Made by a program: the position numbers and the translations under genes. This document shows, piece after piece, positions 1 to 6,361 of a DNA stretch of 9,121 nt. Source of the DNA: CAYLJO01 sp964383905 (GTDB taxonomy: Bacteria > Acidobacteriota > Blastocatellia > Pyrinomonadales > Pyrinomonadaceae); the NCBI GenBank assembly GCA_964383905.1, contig CAYLJO010000237.1:1-9121 (forward strand). Reading direction: 5' to 3'. The notes under the pieces were generated by a model. It did not search any database. It was not told the origin of the DNA and was given only the letters and a program-made list of their open reading frames with translations. The first letter of the stretch is position 1. Each line of letters starts with the position of its first letter.

Positions 1-215
1 CTACCGTGCCTACGTTTTCTATGAGGTGATCTGCGGCCAGGACGTCTCCTTGCGCTCACATTGCTCATGTTGCTATCGCTTATCTCGCCGTTGTTCGCCG
101 ATGGCGGCACTCGCTGCATCGGCATCCTCTCGTTAGTGGGCTTCTGTGCGAAAACAGAACTGCCGAAGCACAACATAAAAACCAGCCCCAGAAGGATTCC
201 GGATCTATTTTTCAC
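1..215 (-). CDS. Small secreted basic protein, 3' end cut by window edge
   Basis: The reading frame starts with GTG at 215 and stays open for 71 codons to the left edge, so the C-terminus is missing. A GAGGAG ribosome binding site lies at 225-230 on the minus strand, 9 bases before the GTG. Residues 1-23 form a textbook Sec signal peptide: basic start MKNRSG, hydrophobic core ILLGLVFMLCFG, then SSVFA followed by QK, which fits signal peptidase I cleavage after Ala23. The mature part begins with a polar stretch rich in Asn, Ser, Met and Pro and turns strongly basic from about residue 55 (RRRPGRRSPHRKRRHG). No catalytic domain is visible and I do not recognise a family. Small exported proteins with an Asn/Met-rich stretch and an Arg-rich end seem common in Acidobacteriota, but that is recollection. 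The gene is probably monocistronic, divergent from its right neighbour. Confidence 0.62.
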   Translation of the reverse strand, partial: MKNRSGILLGLVFMLCFGSSVFAQKPTNERMPMQRVPPSANNGEISDSNMSNVSARRRPGRRSPHRKRRHG

Positions 216-259
216 GGTGCTATTCTCCTCGCCGCCGAGGATTGTTAAAACAGGTAAAC

Positions 260-287
260 ATTAATGCCAAATCCGGCGGCGAGTCAA
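260..287 (-). promoter_or_regulatory. Candidate sigma-70-like promoter for the secreted basic protein
   Basis: On the minus strand TTGACT (287-282) and ATTAAT (265-260) are separated by 16 bases. They match the -35 consensus at 5 of 6 positions and the -10 consensus at 4 of 6. Transcription would start near 253 and give a leader of about 37 bases before the GTG at 215. Inferred from motif match and position only. Confidence 0.35.
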
Positions 288-546
288 TGATCATTCAGCA
301 CGGGCGATAGCTACGAGGCTGTTGTTTCTTGCGCTGATATACTGATTGACGATGAATCGGAGTTACCGCGTGCGCCGGAGCCTAAACGCATCAAGCGCGC
401 CTCAGCTTGCAACATGAAATCTTCATGGCAGAAGGAGTTGTGAAAGAGGACGAGAGTGAAGAGAGGCGTCTCTTACCCGACAAGGATCAAAAATCTTGTC
501 GCGCTTTGCTCACTTATGCTAACGTGCGCCTTAAATTTGAGGGGTT

Positions 547-552
547 AAGGAG
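547..552 (+). promoter_or_regulatory. Ribosome binding site of the DUF4440-like gene
   Basis: AAGGAG lies 8 bases before the ATG at 561. This fixes the start there and argues against the overlapping frame that begins further upstream. Confidence 0.75.
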
Positions 553-560
553 TAAAGAAT

Positions 561-1109
561 ATGCCGCGTCTTGCCATCCGTTTCATGATCGCGCTTCTCA
601 CGTTCGGCGTGGGTGTCGCGACCAGTGCTGTAAGCTCAATCTTTTATTCTACCGGCGTTCCGGAAAAGCCATTGACCACGCTGTCCGGCCTGAAGGCGGT
701 GACCGTTGACGATACCGAGCAGGTGATCAGAGAACTGGAGCGAGAATGGCTGCAAGCATTGAATCATGGCGATACGGCGATCCTCGATCGCCTGATGAGC
801 GAAGACTACATACTGATAAATATTCCCGGGACGATCCAAAACAAGTCTCAGTTGCTTGCTGCGATCGAAGCCTACAGCCGCTCCACTTTCTCCAAGGGGT
901 GGTCCCTAATCTATGATGACCCCACTTTGAAGGTCTTCGGAGACAGGGCGTTAGTTAACGGCTCGGCCTCGATGAGGAGCGGTGCCGGTTTCACGCCGTA
1001 CCGGTACAGCCGGATGTGGGTGAGAAAGGATGGGCGCTGGCAGGCGGCGTACACTCAATTAACAAAAACCAGATTTGAGGCGATCAAGATTGACAAGGGT
1101 CAATGGTAA
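561..1109 (+). CDS. Exported DUF4440 / NTF2-like (SnoaL-like) protein
   Basis: A 182-residue protein. Residues 5-30 are hydrophobic (IRFMIALLTFGVGVATSAVS) and form a signal peptide or N-terminal anchor, so the domain probably sits in the periplasm. From about residue 53 to 168 it resembles the DUF4440/NTF2 fold: a first helix with VIRELEREWLQALNHGD, then LDRLMSEDYILI, a central sheet around KVFGDRALVNGSASM, and a closing RMWVRKDGRWQAAYTQLT. This family is a cone-shaped alpha+beta barrel used as a ligand pocket or small enzyme (isomerase, cyclase). Many members have no known function, and no residues here point to a particular reaction. It stands alone, ending about 100 bases before the convergent terminator. 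The fold assignment is good; the role is unknown. Confidence 0.82.
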   Translation: MPRLAIRFMIALLTFGVGVATSAVSSIFYSTGVPEKPLTTLSGLKAVTVDDTEQVIRELEREWLQALNHGDTAILDRLMSEDYILINIPGTIQNKSQLLAAIEAYSRSTFSKGWSLIYDDPTLKVFGDRALVNGSASMRSGAGFTPYRYSRMWVRKDGRWQAAYTQLTKTRFEAIKIDKGQW

Positions 1110-1212
1110 GCAGCCGCGTCAAAGTTCTTCGATAACTGTGTGCTCAAAGCGACACGGGGGGCACGGGCGGGCGGTAGACTCACTCAGTTTTGTGAAGCGG
1201 AGAAAAATTCAA

Positions 1213-1256
1213 TCGCCGGCGGGGAGCGGTAAGCTGATTATGCTCTCCGCCGGCGA
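1213..1256. terminator. Two-way intrinsic terminator between convergent genes
   Basis: TCGCCGGCGG (1213-1222) pairs perfectly with CCGCCGGCGA (1247-1256). The stem continues inward as GGAGC (1223-1227) with GCTCT (1242-1246), including one G-U pair, for about 15 base pairs around a 14-base loop. On the minus strand the stem is followed by TTGAATTTTT (1212-1203), which suits the site-2 protease ending at 1264. On the plus strand it is followed by AATTGTTTT (1257-1265), which suits the DUF4440-like gene. Confidence 0.82.
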
Positions 1257-1263
1257 AATTGTT

Positions 1264-2292
1264 TTAGGAGATGGTGATCGGGAACGGCCAGAACGAGAGG
1301 GCGAAGACGACGAGCGTGAAAATGGCGACGAGCAGTCGCGGGCGGTCAAGAGGTTCCGTTTCGTCTTGTGCTTGCGGGTGGCGCACGCGCAGCAGGATGG
1401 CCAGAAGCACTACGTAGAGGAACCCGCTCGGGCTGCCGTGCCACGTCCAGTTGAGAACCGAGAGCGCCGCCATGACGACGAAGGCGACACGCCCGAGCCG
1501 CCGGTGCGCGTGGGCGCCGAAGGCGGCGTAAGTGGCATGCCCCCCGTCGAGTTGGCCCACCGGCATAAGATTTAAGCTCGTCACGAGCAGTCCGAACCAG
1601 GCGGCCATATAAAAGGGGTTGGATAAAGTGCCTGCGAGCTGAACGCCGAAGAGATGGGCCACGATGCGGAAGAGCAAAGGGTCATTGAAGTTGACGTTGA
1701 TCGCATCACCCAACACGGGCGGGGCGGGCCGTAGCATGAGGATCCCGGCGAGGGCGACGGGAACGGCCACGATGAAACCGGCGAGCGGCCCCGCGACGCC
1801 GATGTCGAAAAGGGCGCGGCGGGAAGGGATGGGCGACTGGATCTTAATGAACGCGCCAAACGTTCCCGCCGCAAAGAGGGGCGGCGCCGGAATGAAAAAC
1901 GGCAACGTCGCTTTGACGCCGTAGCGACGGCAAGCGATGTAGTGCCCGGCTTCGTGTGCGGCCAAAATGGCGAGCAGCGCGGCCGCAAAGATGGCGCCCT
2001 GTGCCAGGAGCACCGGGTGTGTGAAGGTTTGATAAACCAGCGAGCCCGCTGCCGTCAGGTAAAATTCCGGGATGTAGACAATGTAATCCAGCCAGCCGTG
2101 AGGAACGGGTAGGTCGGGGTCGGCGATATTGCCGACGAGCCAGGCGCCGGCAACGGTGGCCGTCAGCGCCGTCAGAAGAAAGAGCGCCGTGTGCCGTATC
2201 CACTCGCGCGCGGTCGGACGCGCCTCATGACGGAGGGCGAAAGGCGCACGGTGTTCGACGAATATTGATGGTGCCTGGATTGATTCTGACAT
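1264..2292 (-). CDS. Site-2 protease family (M50) intramembrane zinc metalloprotease, EGY-like
   Basis: A 342-residue polytopic membrane protein. Zinc-site motif HEAGH (HExxH) is at residues 113-117 inside a hydrophobic segment. The partner motif NLMPVGQLDGGH at 241-252 supplies the third ligand, Asp249 of LDG. Between them is the block typical of the plant EGY / bacterial EGY-like branch: GVKATLPFFIPAPP, GTFGAFIKIQSPIPSRRALFDI, then AGPLAGF. I count about eight hydrophobic segments. There is no PDZ domain, unlike RseP, so this is probably not the anti-sigma protease of E. coli type; its substrate is unknown. I start at ATG 2292. An in-frame TTG at 2319 would add nine residues, but it lies in the T-tract of the HU terminator and has no ribosome binding site. 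The ATG itself has only a weak, distant AAGG. It follows HU on the same strand but is probably transcribed separately. Confidence 0.9.
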   Translation of the reverse strand: MSESIQAPSIFVEHRAPFALRHEARPTAREWIRHTALFLLTALTATVAGAWLVGNIADPDLPVPHGWLDYIVYIPEFYLTAAGSLVYQTFTHPVLLAQGAIFAAALLAILAAHEAGHYIACRRYGVKATLPFFIPAPPLFAAGTFGAFIKIQSPIPSRRALFDIGVAGPLAGFIVAVPVALAGILMLRPAPPVLGDAINVNFNDPLLFRIVAHLFGVQLAGTLSNPFYMAAWFGLLVTSLNLMPVGQLDGGHATYAAFGAHAHRRLGRVAFVVMAALSVLNWTWHGSPSGFLYVVLLAILLRVRHPQAQDETEPLDRPRLLVAIFTLVVFALSFWPFPITIS

Positions 2293-2317
2293 ACGTTTGC
2301 CGACTGCCTTGCGAGAC

Positions 2318-2352
2318 AAAAATGGCGACCGCCCACACTGAGGTGGCCGCCA
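2318..2352 (-). terminator. Intrinsic terminator of the HU gene
   Basis: Read on the minus strand, TGGCG (2352-2348) pairs with CGCCA (2327-2323). After one C-A mismatch, CCACC (2346-2342) pairs with GGCGG (2333-2329), including one U-G wobble. The 8-base loop is 2341-2334. Five T residues follow directly (2322-2318). It sits about 50 bases after the HU stop codon and 26 bases before the ATG of the site-2 protease. Confidence 0.72.
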
Positions 2353-2401
2353 GTTCGTTTAGATGAGCAAAAACTTCACGACGTTTGACGGGATCAATGA
2401 A

Positions 2402-2734
2402 TTAATATTCTGCGTCAGGTAACGCAGGCGCACCCGGCTGCCTGGCCGAGCCACCTGATGACCCTTCGTCGTGTGCCTGCAGCTCTTTGCCGGGCTTAAA
2501 GCGGATAGTTTTACCCGAAGGGATGGCGACTTCTTCGCCGGTGCGCGGGTTGCGGCCGACGCCGCGCTTACGCGGCTTGACGACGAAGACGCCGAAGCCG
2601 CGGAGCTCGATGCGTTCGCCGCGTGTCAGCGCCTCTTTCATCGAATGGAAGAGAGCATCCACCGCCTGCTCGGCTTTCATCTTAGGTACGCCGGTTCGAT
2701 CTGCCACACGATTGACAATGTCAAGTTTGATCAC
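2402..2734 (-). CDS. hup: HU/IHF-family nucleoid DNA-binding protein
   Basis: A 110-residue protein; residues 1-90 are a complete HU fold. The N-terminal helices (IVNRVADRTGVPKMKAEQAV) form the dimer body. The signature arm runs GFGVFVVKPRKRGVGRNPRTG at about 46-66, with the DNA-intercalating proline at Pro63, and ends in IPSGKTIRFKPGKEL. Such proteins bind, bend and compact DNA as dimers in the cytoplasm. About 20 extra C-terminal residues (GSSGGSARQPGAPALPDAEY, preceded by acidic HDE) form a flexible tail absent from the usual 90-residue HU. The start is GTG at 2734, supported by GGAGG 9 bases upstream. HU versus IHF subunit cannot be settled from sequence alone, so the symbol is tentative. 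It is a single-gene unit with its own promoter and terminator. Confidence 0.92.
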   Translation of the reverse strand: MIKLDIVNRVADRTGVPKMKAEQAVDALFHSMKEALTRGERIELRGFGVFVVKPRKRGVGRNPRTGEEVAIPSGKTIRFKPGKELQAHDEGSSGGSARQPGAPALPDAEY

Positions 2735-2743
2735 GCTGTTAAG

Positions 2744-2748
2744 CCTCC
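2744..2748 (-). promoter_or_regulatory. Ribosome binding site of HU gene
   Basis: GGAGG on the minus strand lies 9 bases before the GTG at 2734. It decides the non-ATG start. Confidence 0.75.
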
Positions 2749-2807
2749 GTCATTCTAAACGCTTCGTGAAATTGGCTTTATATGAAGGCGCAGTACCGAC
2801 GAAAGTG

Positions 2808-2837
2808 ATCATAGAGACGCCCGGCGAAGGCTGTCAA
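2808..2837 (-). promoter_or_regulatory. Sigma-70-like promoter of the HU gene
   Basis: On the minus strand a perfect TTGACA (2837-2832) is followed after 18 bases by TATGAT (2813-2808), a 5 of 6 match to the -10 box. Initiation near 2801 would give a leader of about 66 bases. This is the best promoter match in the window, in keeping with a highly expressed nucleoid protein. Confidence 0.55.
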
Positions 2838-2872
2838 GCTTGTTCGGACCGTCAGCCGAGAGAGGCCTCGCG

Positions 2873-2901
2873 TTGACAAAGCGCGCGGCGCGCGGCTAAC
2901 C
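2873..2901 (+). promoter_or_regulatory. Weak candidate promoter for lepB
   Basis: A perfect TTGACA at 2873-2878 faces the lepB gene, divergent from the HU promoter. The region 16-18 bases downstream gives only GCTAAC or TAACCT, a poor -10 box. The spacer is almost pure G and C (GCGCGCGGCGCGCGG), which would be hard to melt. Low confidence. Confidence 0.3.
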
Positions 2902-2985
2902 TCAAAGGAATAATGAAGTAGGATTGATGAATCGGGGGGTCATAAATTCAGCGCCGCGGCGGTCAGCCTTCATCCTTTAATTGAT

Positions 2986-3717
2986 ATGTTTGGATTCAAA
3001 AATCAGCATGCGCCACTGTTTGGCCCGATCACAGCCGACGACGATAAAGACATTGCGGTACAGCGACCGCACGCGGACGCGCACTCGGATTTCTGGGCGG
3101 AAGCAAGGCTGCTGCTGCGCGATCTTCTCTTTATCCTGATGAGCGCGGCACTGATGGTCGTTTTCGTCGTGCAGCCTGTCAAAGTCGAAGGCACATCGAT
3201 GCTGCCGCGACTTCATGACGGCGAAAGAATCTTCGTCAACAAGCTGATCTATTACCACTGGCCGAAGCTCGAGCATTACGGCTGGCCGAGGCTCGAGCGC
3301 GGCGACATCGTCGTCTTCTGGTACCCGAACGATCCCGATAAAAGTTACGTCAAGCGTATCATCGGTCTGCCCGGCGAGACCGTCGAAGTCCGCGACGGCC
3401 GGATCTTCATCAACGGCAGGGAACTGGAAGAGCCCTATCTCGATGCGCAGCGCAACCTCGCGCACATTACGAAGGCCCCGGTACACGTGACGGAACATTA
3501 CTACTTTGTGATGGGTGATAACCGCGATAATTCGTACGATTCACGTAGCTGGGGCCTCGTGCCGGAAAAATATATTTATGGCAAGGCGCTGTTTCGCTAC
3601 TGGCCGCTGGCCAGCATGAGCGTTATCTCGCACGAAGTTGATTACAAAAACGTGCCGTCGGATTCCGCATCCAGGGCTGAAATTCCAGAAACGACCGAAA
3701 GCGACGACGAGCGGTAG
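2986..3717 (+). CDS. lepB: Signal peptidase I (leader peptidase)
   Basis: A 243-residue S26 serine protease that cleaves Sec and Tat signal peptides on the outer face of the inner membrane. Residues 1-41 are a hydrophilic cytoplasmic lead, and 44-64 (LLFILMSAALMVVFVV) form one membrane anchor. The catalytic serine is Ser71 in VEGTSMLP, and the general-base lysine is Lys123 in YVKRIIGLPGE. The conserved GDNRDNSYDSR box lies at 177-187, followed by WG. All diagnostic boxes are present and the length is normal, so it should be active. The ATG at 2986 has no clear Shine-Dalgarno sequence (the leader is TTAATTGAT), so the start is supported by the family pattern alone. The C-terminal ~25 residues are polar and acidic. 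It probably heads an operon with the Yip1-TPR gene 42 bases downstream. It would process the signal peptides of the exported proteins in this window. Confidence 0.95.
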   Translation: MFGFKNQHAPLFGPITADDDKDIAVQRPHADAHSDFWAEARLLLRDLLFILMSAALMVVFVVQPVKVEGTSMLPRLHDGERIFVNKLIYYHWPKLEHYGWPRLERGDIVVFWYPNDPDKSYVKRIIGLPGETVEVRDGRIFINGRELEEPYLDAQRNLAHITKAPVHVTEHYYFVMGDNRDNSYDSRSWGLVPEKYIYGKALFRYWPLASMSVISHEVDYKNVPSDSASRAEIPETTESDDER

Positions 3718-3759
3718 TGGCATGATTGAAGTTGTGTCCGGAGCGAAATTTTTACCCGC

Positions 3760-5070
3760 GTGAATGATTGGTTACGTCCGCTATTGAAGATGTTCTACGC
3801 GCCCGCGCGCGGGATGGGCGAGGTACGCGATCGTGCGCCGCTCATGCCGGCAGTGCTGCTCGCGCTCCTGTCGCAGGCCGGTTACGCGCTCTGCACGCAA
3901 TGGCTGGTTCTGCAAGACAGGTTCGTCCTCCACGGCGCTCTCGGTCTGATCCGAACACTGTTTCAATCAATCAGCTCGCTCCTCTTTATCGCTCTTGTCT
4001 TTGTGCCGGTGACGGCTCTCGTCGCCAATATATTTGAGCGGCGCGCCAGCTTCGGACTGGTGATTCAGCAGGATTATGCGTCGCTCGCCTCGACAATCTT
4101 ATACGCCTGGGCTGCCGCTAACCTGGCGGCGATCCCGCTGGCTATTCTCGCTCATGTGAGCGGCGCGCAGGCCGCCTACGTCGCGAACTCGCAGGAGTCT
4201 ACGGCGCAGTTGCAGACGTGGATGAAACTACCGCCGGAGGTGCAGGCCCAGCTGGCGAATCCGGAATTTCACGCGGCAAATTTGTTCCGCTGGCTCATGC
4301 TGTTGCTTTTTGGGGTGTGGACAGTATGGGCCGTCCGCGAGGTCTTCCGCGTTTCGTGGCTGCGCACGGTAGCGGTAGTATTCGTCAGCGGCGTCGCAAT
4401 GTTTCCCGCCACGTTCCTGATCGCGCTGTTCTTTTTAGTCCTCGGCCCGTATTTAACTTCGCCGTTCGTCCTGCTGCTACTTTTCCTGCTGCTGCGCGGT
4501 TACGTCGGCGAATTGAGGCGAACGCAGCGAGCCCGCGCCGCTTTCAAACAGAATTTGGAAGCGGCGACGCTCAACCCGGCGGACGCTTCCGCGCACTACA
4601 ACCTGGGCCTCATACACCAGCAGCGCAACGAACTGGAGGCGGCGCGCCAGCGTTTTGAGCGCGCCGTCGAGATAGATGCGGATGAAGTGGATGCGCATTA
4701 CCAGTTGGGCCGCATCGCGCGTGCGCAGAATCGTCTGGCGGATGCGATCAAGCATTTCGAGCAGGTCATCACGCGCGACCCGGCGCACGCGCAGCACGAG
4801 ATCTGGCGGGAGATCGGGGCGACGTACGTCGCCGCCGGGCAGTTTGAAGACGCACGCGACTCGCTCGAACGATTTCTCAACCATCGCTCGTCCGACCCGG
4901 AGGGGCTCTACTTAATGGGGCGCGCGCACGCCGGACTGGGCCACCGGCGCGAAGCGGCGGATTCGATGCAAGCTTGCATCGAGGCCGTCAAGACCGCGCC
5001 GGCTTACAAATATCGCACCGACAAACGTTGGCTCAATGAGGCGCGGCAGTTCATCAAAAGTGGTCAGTAG
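3760..5070 (+). CDS. Yip1-like membrane protein with C-terminal TPR domain
   Basis: A 436-residue two-part protein. The first ~250 residues resemble a Yip1-type membrane domain: the opening NDWLRPLLKMFYAPARGMGE is typical of bacterial Yip1 proteins. Hydrophobic segments follow near 29-50, 62-90, 108-133, 175-191, 202-228 and 232-247. From about 272 to 410 it carries four TPR units: ASAHYNLGLIHQQRNELEAA, VDAHYQLGRIARAQNRLADA, EIWREIGATYVAAGQFEDAR and EGLYLMGRAHAGLGHRREAA. The TPR part follows the last membrane segment and should be a protein-binding platform; its side of the membrane is not clear. The start is GTG at 3760 with a GGAG 16 bases upstream, which is too far to be strong; ATG 3790 is an alternative. 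It lies 42 bases after lepB and is probably co-transcribed. The last codons (Ser-Gly-Gln-stop) fall inside an intergenic heptamer repeat, so the original C-terminus may have been replaced. Function and partners are unknown. Confidence 0.85.
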   Translation: MNDWLRPLLKMFYAPARGMGEVRDRAPLMPAVLLALLSQAGYALCTQWLVLQDRFVLHGALGLIRTLFQSISSLLFIALVFVPVTALVANIFERRASFGLVIQQDYASLASTILYAWAAANLAAIPLAILAHVSGAQAAYVANSQESTAQLQTWMKLPPEVQAQLANPEFHAANLFRWLMLLLFGVWTVWAVREVFRVSWLRTVAVVFVSGVAMFPATFLIALFFLVLGPYLTSPFVLLLLFLLLRGYVGELRRTQRARAAFKQNLEAATLNPADASAHYNLGLIHQQRNELEAARQRFERAVEIDADEVDAHYQLGRIARAQNRLADAIKHFEQVITRDPAHAQHEIWREIGATYVAAGQFEDARDSLERFLNHRSSDPEGLYLMGRAHAGLGHRREAADSMQACIEAVKTAPAYKYRTDKRWLNEARQFIKSGQ

Positions 5071-5138
5071 TCAGTATTCAGCATTCAGTCAAAAACTGAT
5101 TGCAGTAGCTGATTACTGATTACCGATTACTGATTACT
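5059..5138. repeat. Inverted array of heptamers between the TPR gene and carA
   Basis: The left arm is tandem 7-mers: AGTGGTC, AGTAGTC, AGTATTC, AGCATTC and a partial AGTCA (5059-5091). The right arm is four 7-mers in the opposite sense: GATTACT, GATTACC, GATTACT, GATTACT (5111-5138). The two arms are reverse complements with scattered mismatches, so the RNA or single strand can fold into one long hairpin. The loop (5092-5110) itself holds another CTGATT and CAGTAG. The arrangement resembles the short tandemly repeated heptamers known between cyanobacterial genes; whether it belongs to that class is inference. It fills nearly the whole gap and covers the site where the carA ribosome binding site should be. 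Confidence 0.8.
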
Positions 5139-5139
5139 T

Positions 5140-6246
5140 ATGAAAGCATCAAAACCTGCGTTGCTGGCGCTTGAAGACGGCCGCAGCTTTCGCGGGCGCT
5201 CATGGGGCGCTGAGGGTGAAGTTTACGGCGAAATTGTCTTCAACACCTCAATGTCGGGCTATCAGGAAGTCCTGACGGATCCGTCCTACGCCGGGCAGAT
5301 CGTGTGCATGACCTACCCGCTGATCGGCAATTACGGCGTCAACAGCGCGGATGCTGAATCGTCGCGCCCGTGGGTCGAAGGCTTCATTGTGCGCGAGGCC
5401 AGCCGCACGGCGTCGAGCTGGCGCGCGGAAGAGACGCTGGACGCGTACCTGAAACGTTGGGGCGTTGTCGCCATTGAGGGCATTGACACACGCGCCCTGG
5501 TTCGTCATATCCGCGATAAAGGCGCCATGCGCGCCTGTCTCTCGACCGTTGATCCTGACGAGGCGAGCCTGGTTGAGAAAGCGCGGCGTGCGCCCGCGAT
5601 GGAGAACAGGGAACTGGCGAGCGTGGTGACGTGTGAGCACACGTACGAAGTCCCGGCGGAGGGTGCGGAGCGGTTTCACGTCGTCTGTTATGATTTCGGC
5701 GTCAAGATGAATTCACTGCGCGAACTGACCCGCTTCGGCTGTCGCGTTACGGTCGTGCCCGCATGGACTCCGGCCGCCGAAGTCCTCGCCATGCGACCCA
5801 GTGGCATCTTTCTCTCAAACGGACCGGGTGATCCGGCTTCGATGGAGAAAGTTGTGCAGGAAGTCCGGCGCGTTGCCGAGTCGGGGGTGCCAACCTTCGG
5901 CATCTGCTTCGGCCATCAACTGCTGGGGCGCGCCTTCGGCGGGACGACTTATAAATTGCTCTTCGGGCATCGCGGTGGCAACCAGCCGGTGAAGGATCTA
6001 CTTAACGGGTCGGTGGAAATCACCTCGCACAATCACGGTTTCGCCGTCAAAGCTGAAAGCCTGCCGCACGACATGGAAGTGACACACATCAACCTCAACG
6101 ATAACTGCGTAGAAGGCATGCGCCACCGGAGGCTTCCGATCTTCTCCGTACAGTACCACCCGGAGGCCGCGCCCGGCCCGCACGACGCCGAGCACCACTT
6201 CCGGCGTTTCATCGAATTGATGGAAAGTGAGCGCGCCACTGCCTGA
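5140..6246 (+). CDS. carA: Carbamoyl-phosphate synthase small (glutamine amidotransferase) subunit
   Basis: A 368-residue cytoplasmic enzyme subunit. It hydrolyses glutamine and passes ammonia to CarB, which makes carbamoyl phosphate for pyrimidine and arginine synthesis. The N-terminal domain (1 to about 150) has the family blocks FNTSMSGYQEVLTDPSYAGQI and EGIDTRALVRHIRDKGAMR. The class I glutaminase domain (about 178-362) has SNGPGDP at 226-232, the nucleophile Cys256 in GICFGHQ, and His340 and Glu342 in VQYHPE. The catalytic triad is complete and the length is close to normal. ATG 5140 fits the usual CarA beginning (ALLALEDG near residue 7), yet it has no Shine-Dalgarno sequence: the heptamer repeat ends 1 base before it. 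Translation may depend on a leaderless-like or unstructured start. carB is not downstream; the next gene is convergent. It may be read through from lepB and the TPR gene, or from a promoter I cannot see. Confidence 0.97.
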   Translation: MKASKPALLALEDGRSFRGRSWGAEGEVYGEIVFNTSMSGYQEVLTDPSYAGQIVCMTYPLIGNYGVNSADAESSRPWVEGFIVREASRTASSWRAEETLDAYLKRWGVVAIEGIDTRALVRHIRDKGAMRACLSTVDPDEASLVEKARRAPAMENRELASVVTCEHTYEVPAEGAERFHVVCYDFGVKMNSLRELTRFGCRVTVVPAWTPAAEVLAMRPSGIFLSNGPGDPASMEKVVQEVRRVAESGVPTFGICFGHQLLGRAFGGTTYKLLFGHRGGNQPVKDLLNGSVEITSHNHGFAVKAESLPHDMEVTHINLNDNCVEGMRHRRLPIFSVQYHPEAAPGPHDAEHHFRRFIELMESERATA

Positions 6247-6361
6247 ATGCGCCCGCGAAAGTAGTACGCCTTCACAATAGCGGGGTTCTCAAATGAGTGG
6301 GAGCAGAGAGCGAGACGGCCGCCGGGCCTTTCGCACACACCGCGATAAATCCAGGCCAATT

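Larger units (their letters stand above)
216..560. other. Divergent intergenic region without a convincing gene
   Basis: These 345 bases separate the minus-strand secreted protein from the plus-strand DUF4440-like gene. The left part holds the minus-strand ribosome binding site and candidate promoter. At 479-500 there is a small imperfect palindrome: GACAAG and CTTGTC arms with inner AT/AT pairing, one bulged G and an A-rich loop. It could be a leader hairpin or an operator. I could not find a good plus-strand promoter. An open frame from 407 runs into the next gene in a different frame and looks spurious. Confidence 0.4.

Noticed and set aside
61..264. Plus-strand 67-residue frame
   Set aside because: It lies opposite the better supported minus-strand gene with signal peptide and ribosome binding site; no ribosome binding site of its own.
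407..709. Plus-strand 100-residue frame
   Set aside because: It overlaps the DUF4440-like gene by about 150 bases in another frame and its C-terminal part looks random; the GTG at 440 has an AAGGAG nearby but the overlap makes it unlikely.
1075..1575. Plus-strand 166-residue charged frame
   Set aside because: It crosses the two-way terminator and runs antisense to the site-2 protease; charged low-complexity composition typical of a shadow frame.
2293..2319. TTG start for the site-2 protease nine codons upstream
   Set aside because: The TTG lies in the T-tract of the HU terminator and has no ribosome binding site.
2487..2876. Plus-strand frame opposite HU
   Set aside because: Shadow of the HU gene; it runs through the HU promoter and has no family features.
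5059..5138. CRISPR-like array
   Set aside because: The units are directly tandem 7-mers without spacers and with opposite senses in the two halves; no cas genes nearby.
6247..6361. Terminator between carA and the AI-2E transporter
   Set aside because: Only a 4-bp GGCC/GGCC stem with a short TTT is present; too weak to call.
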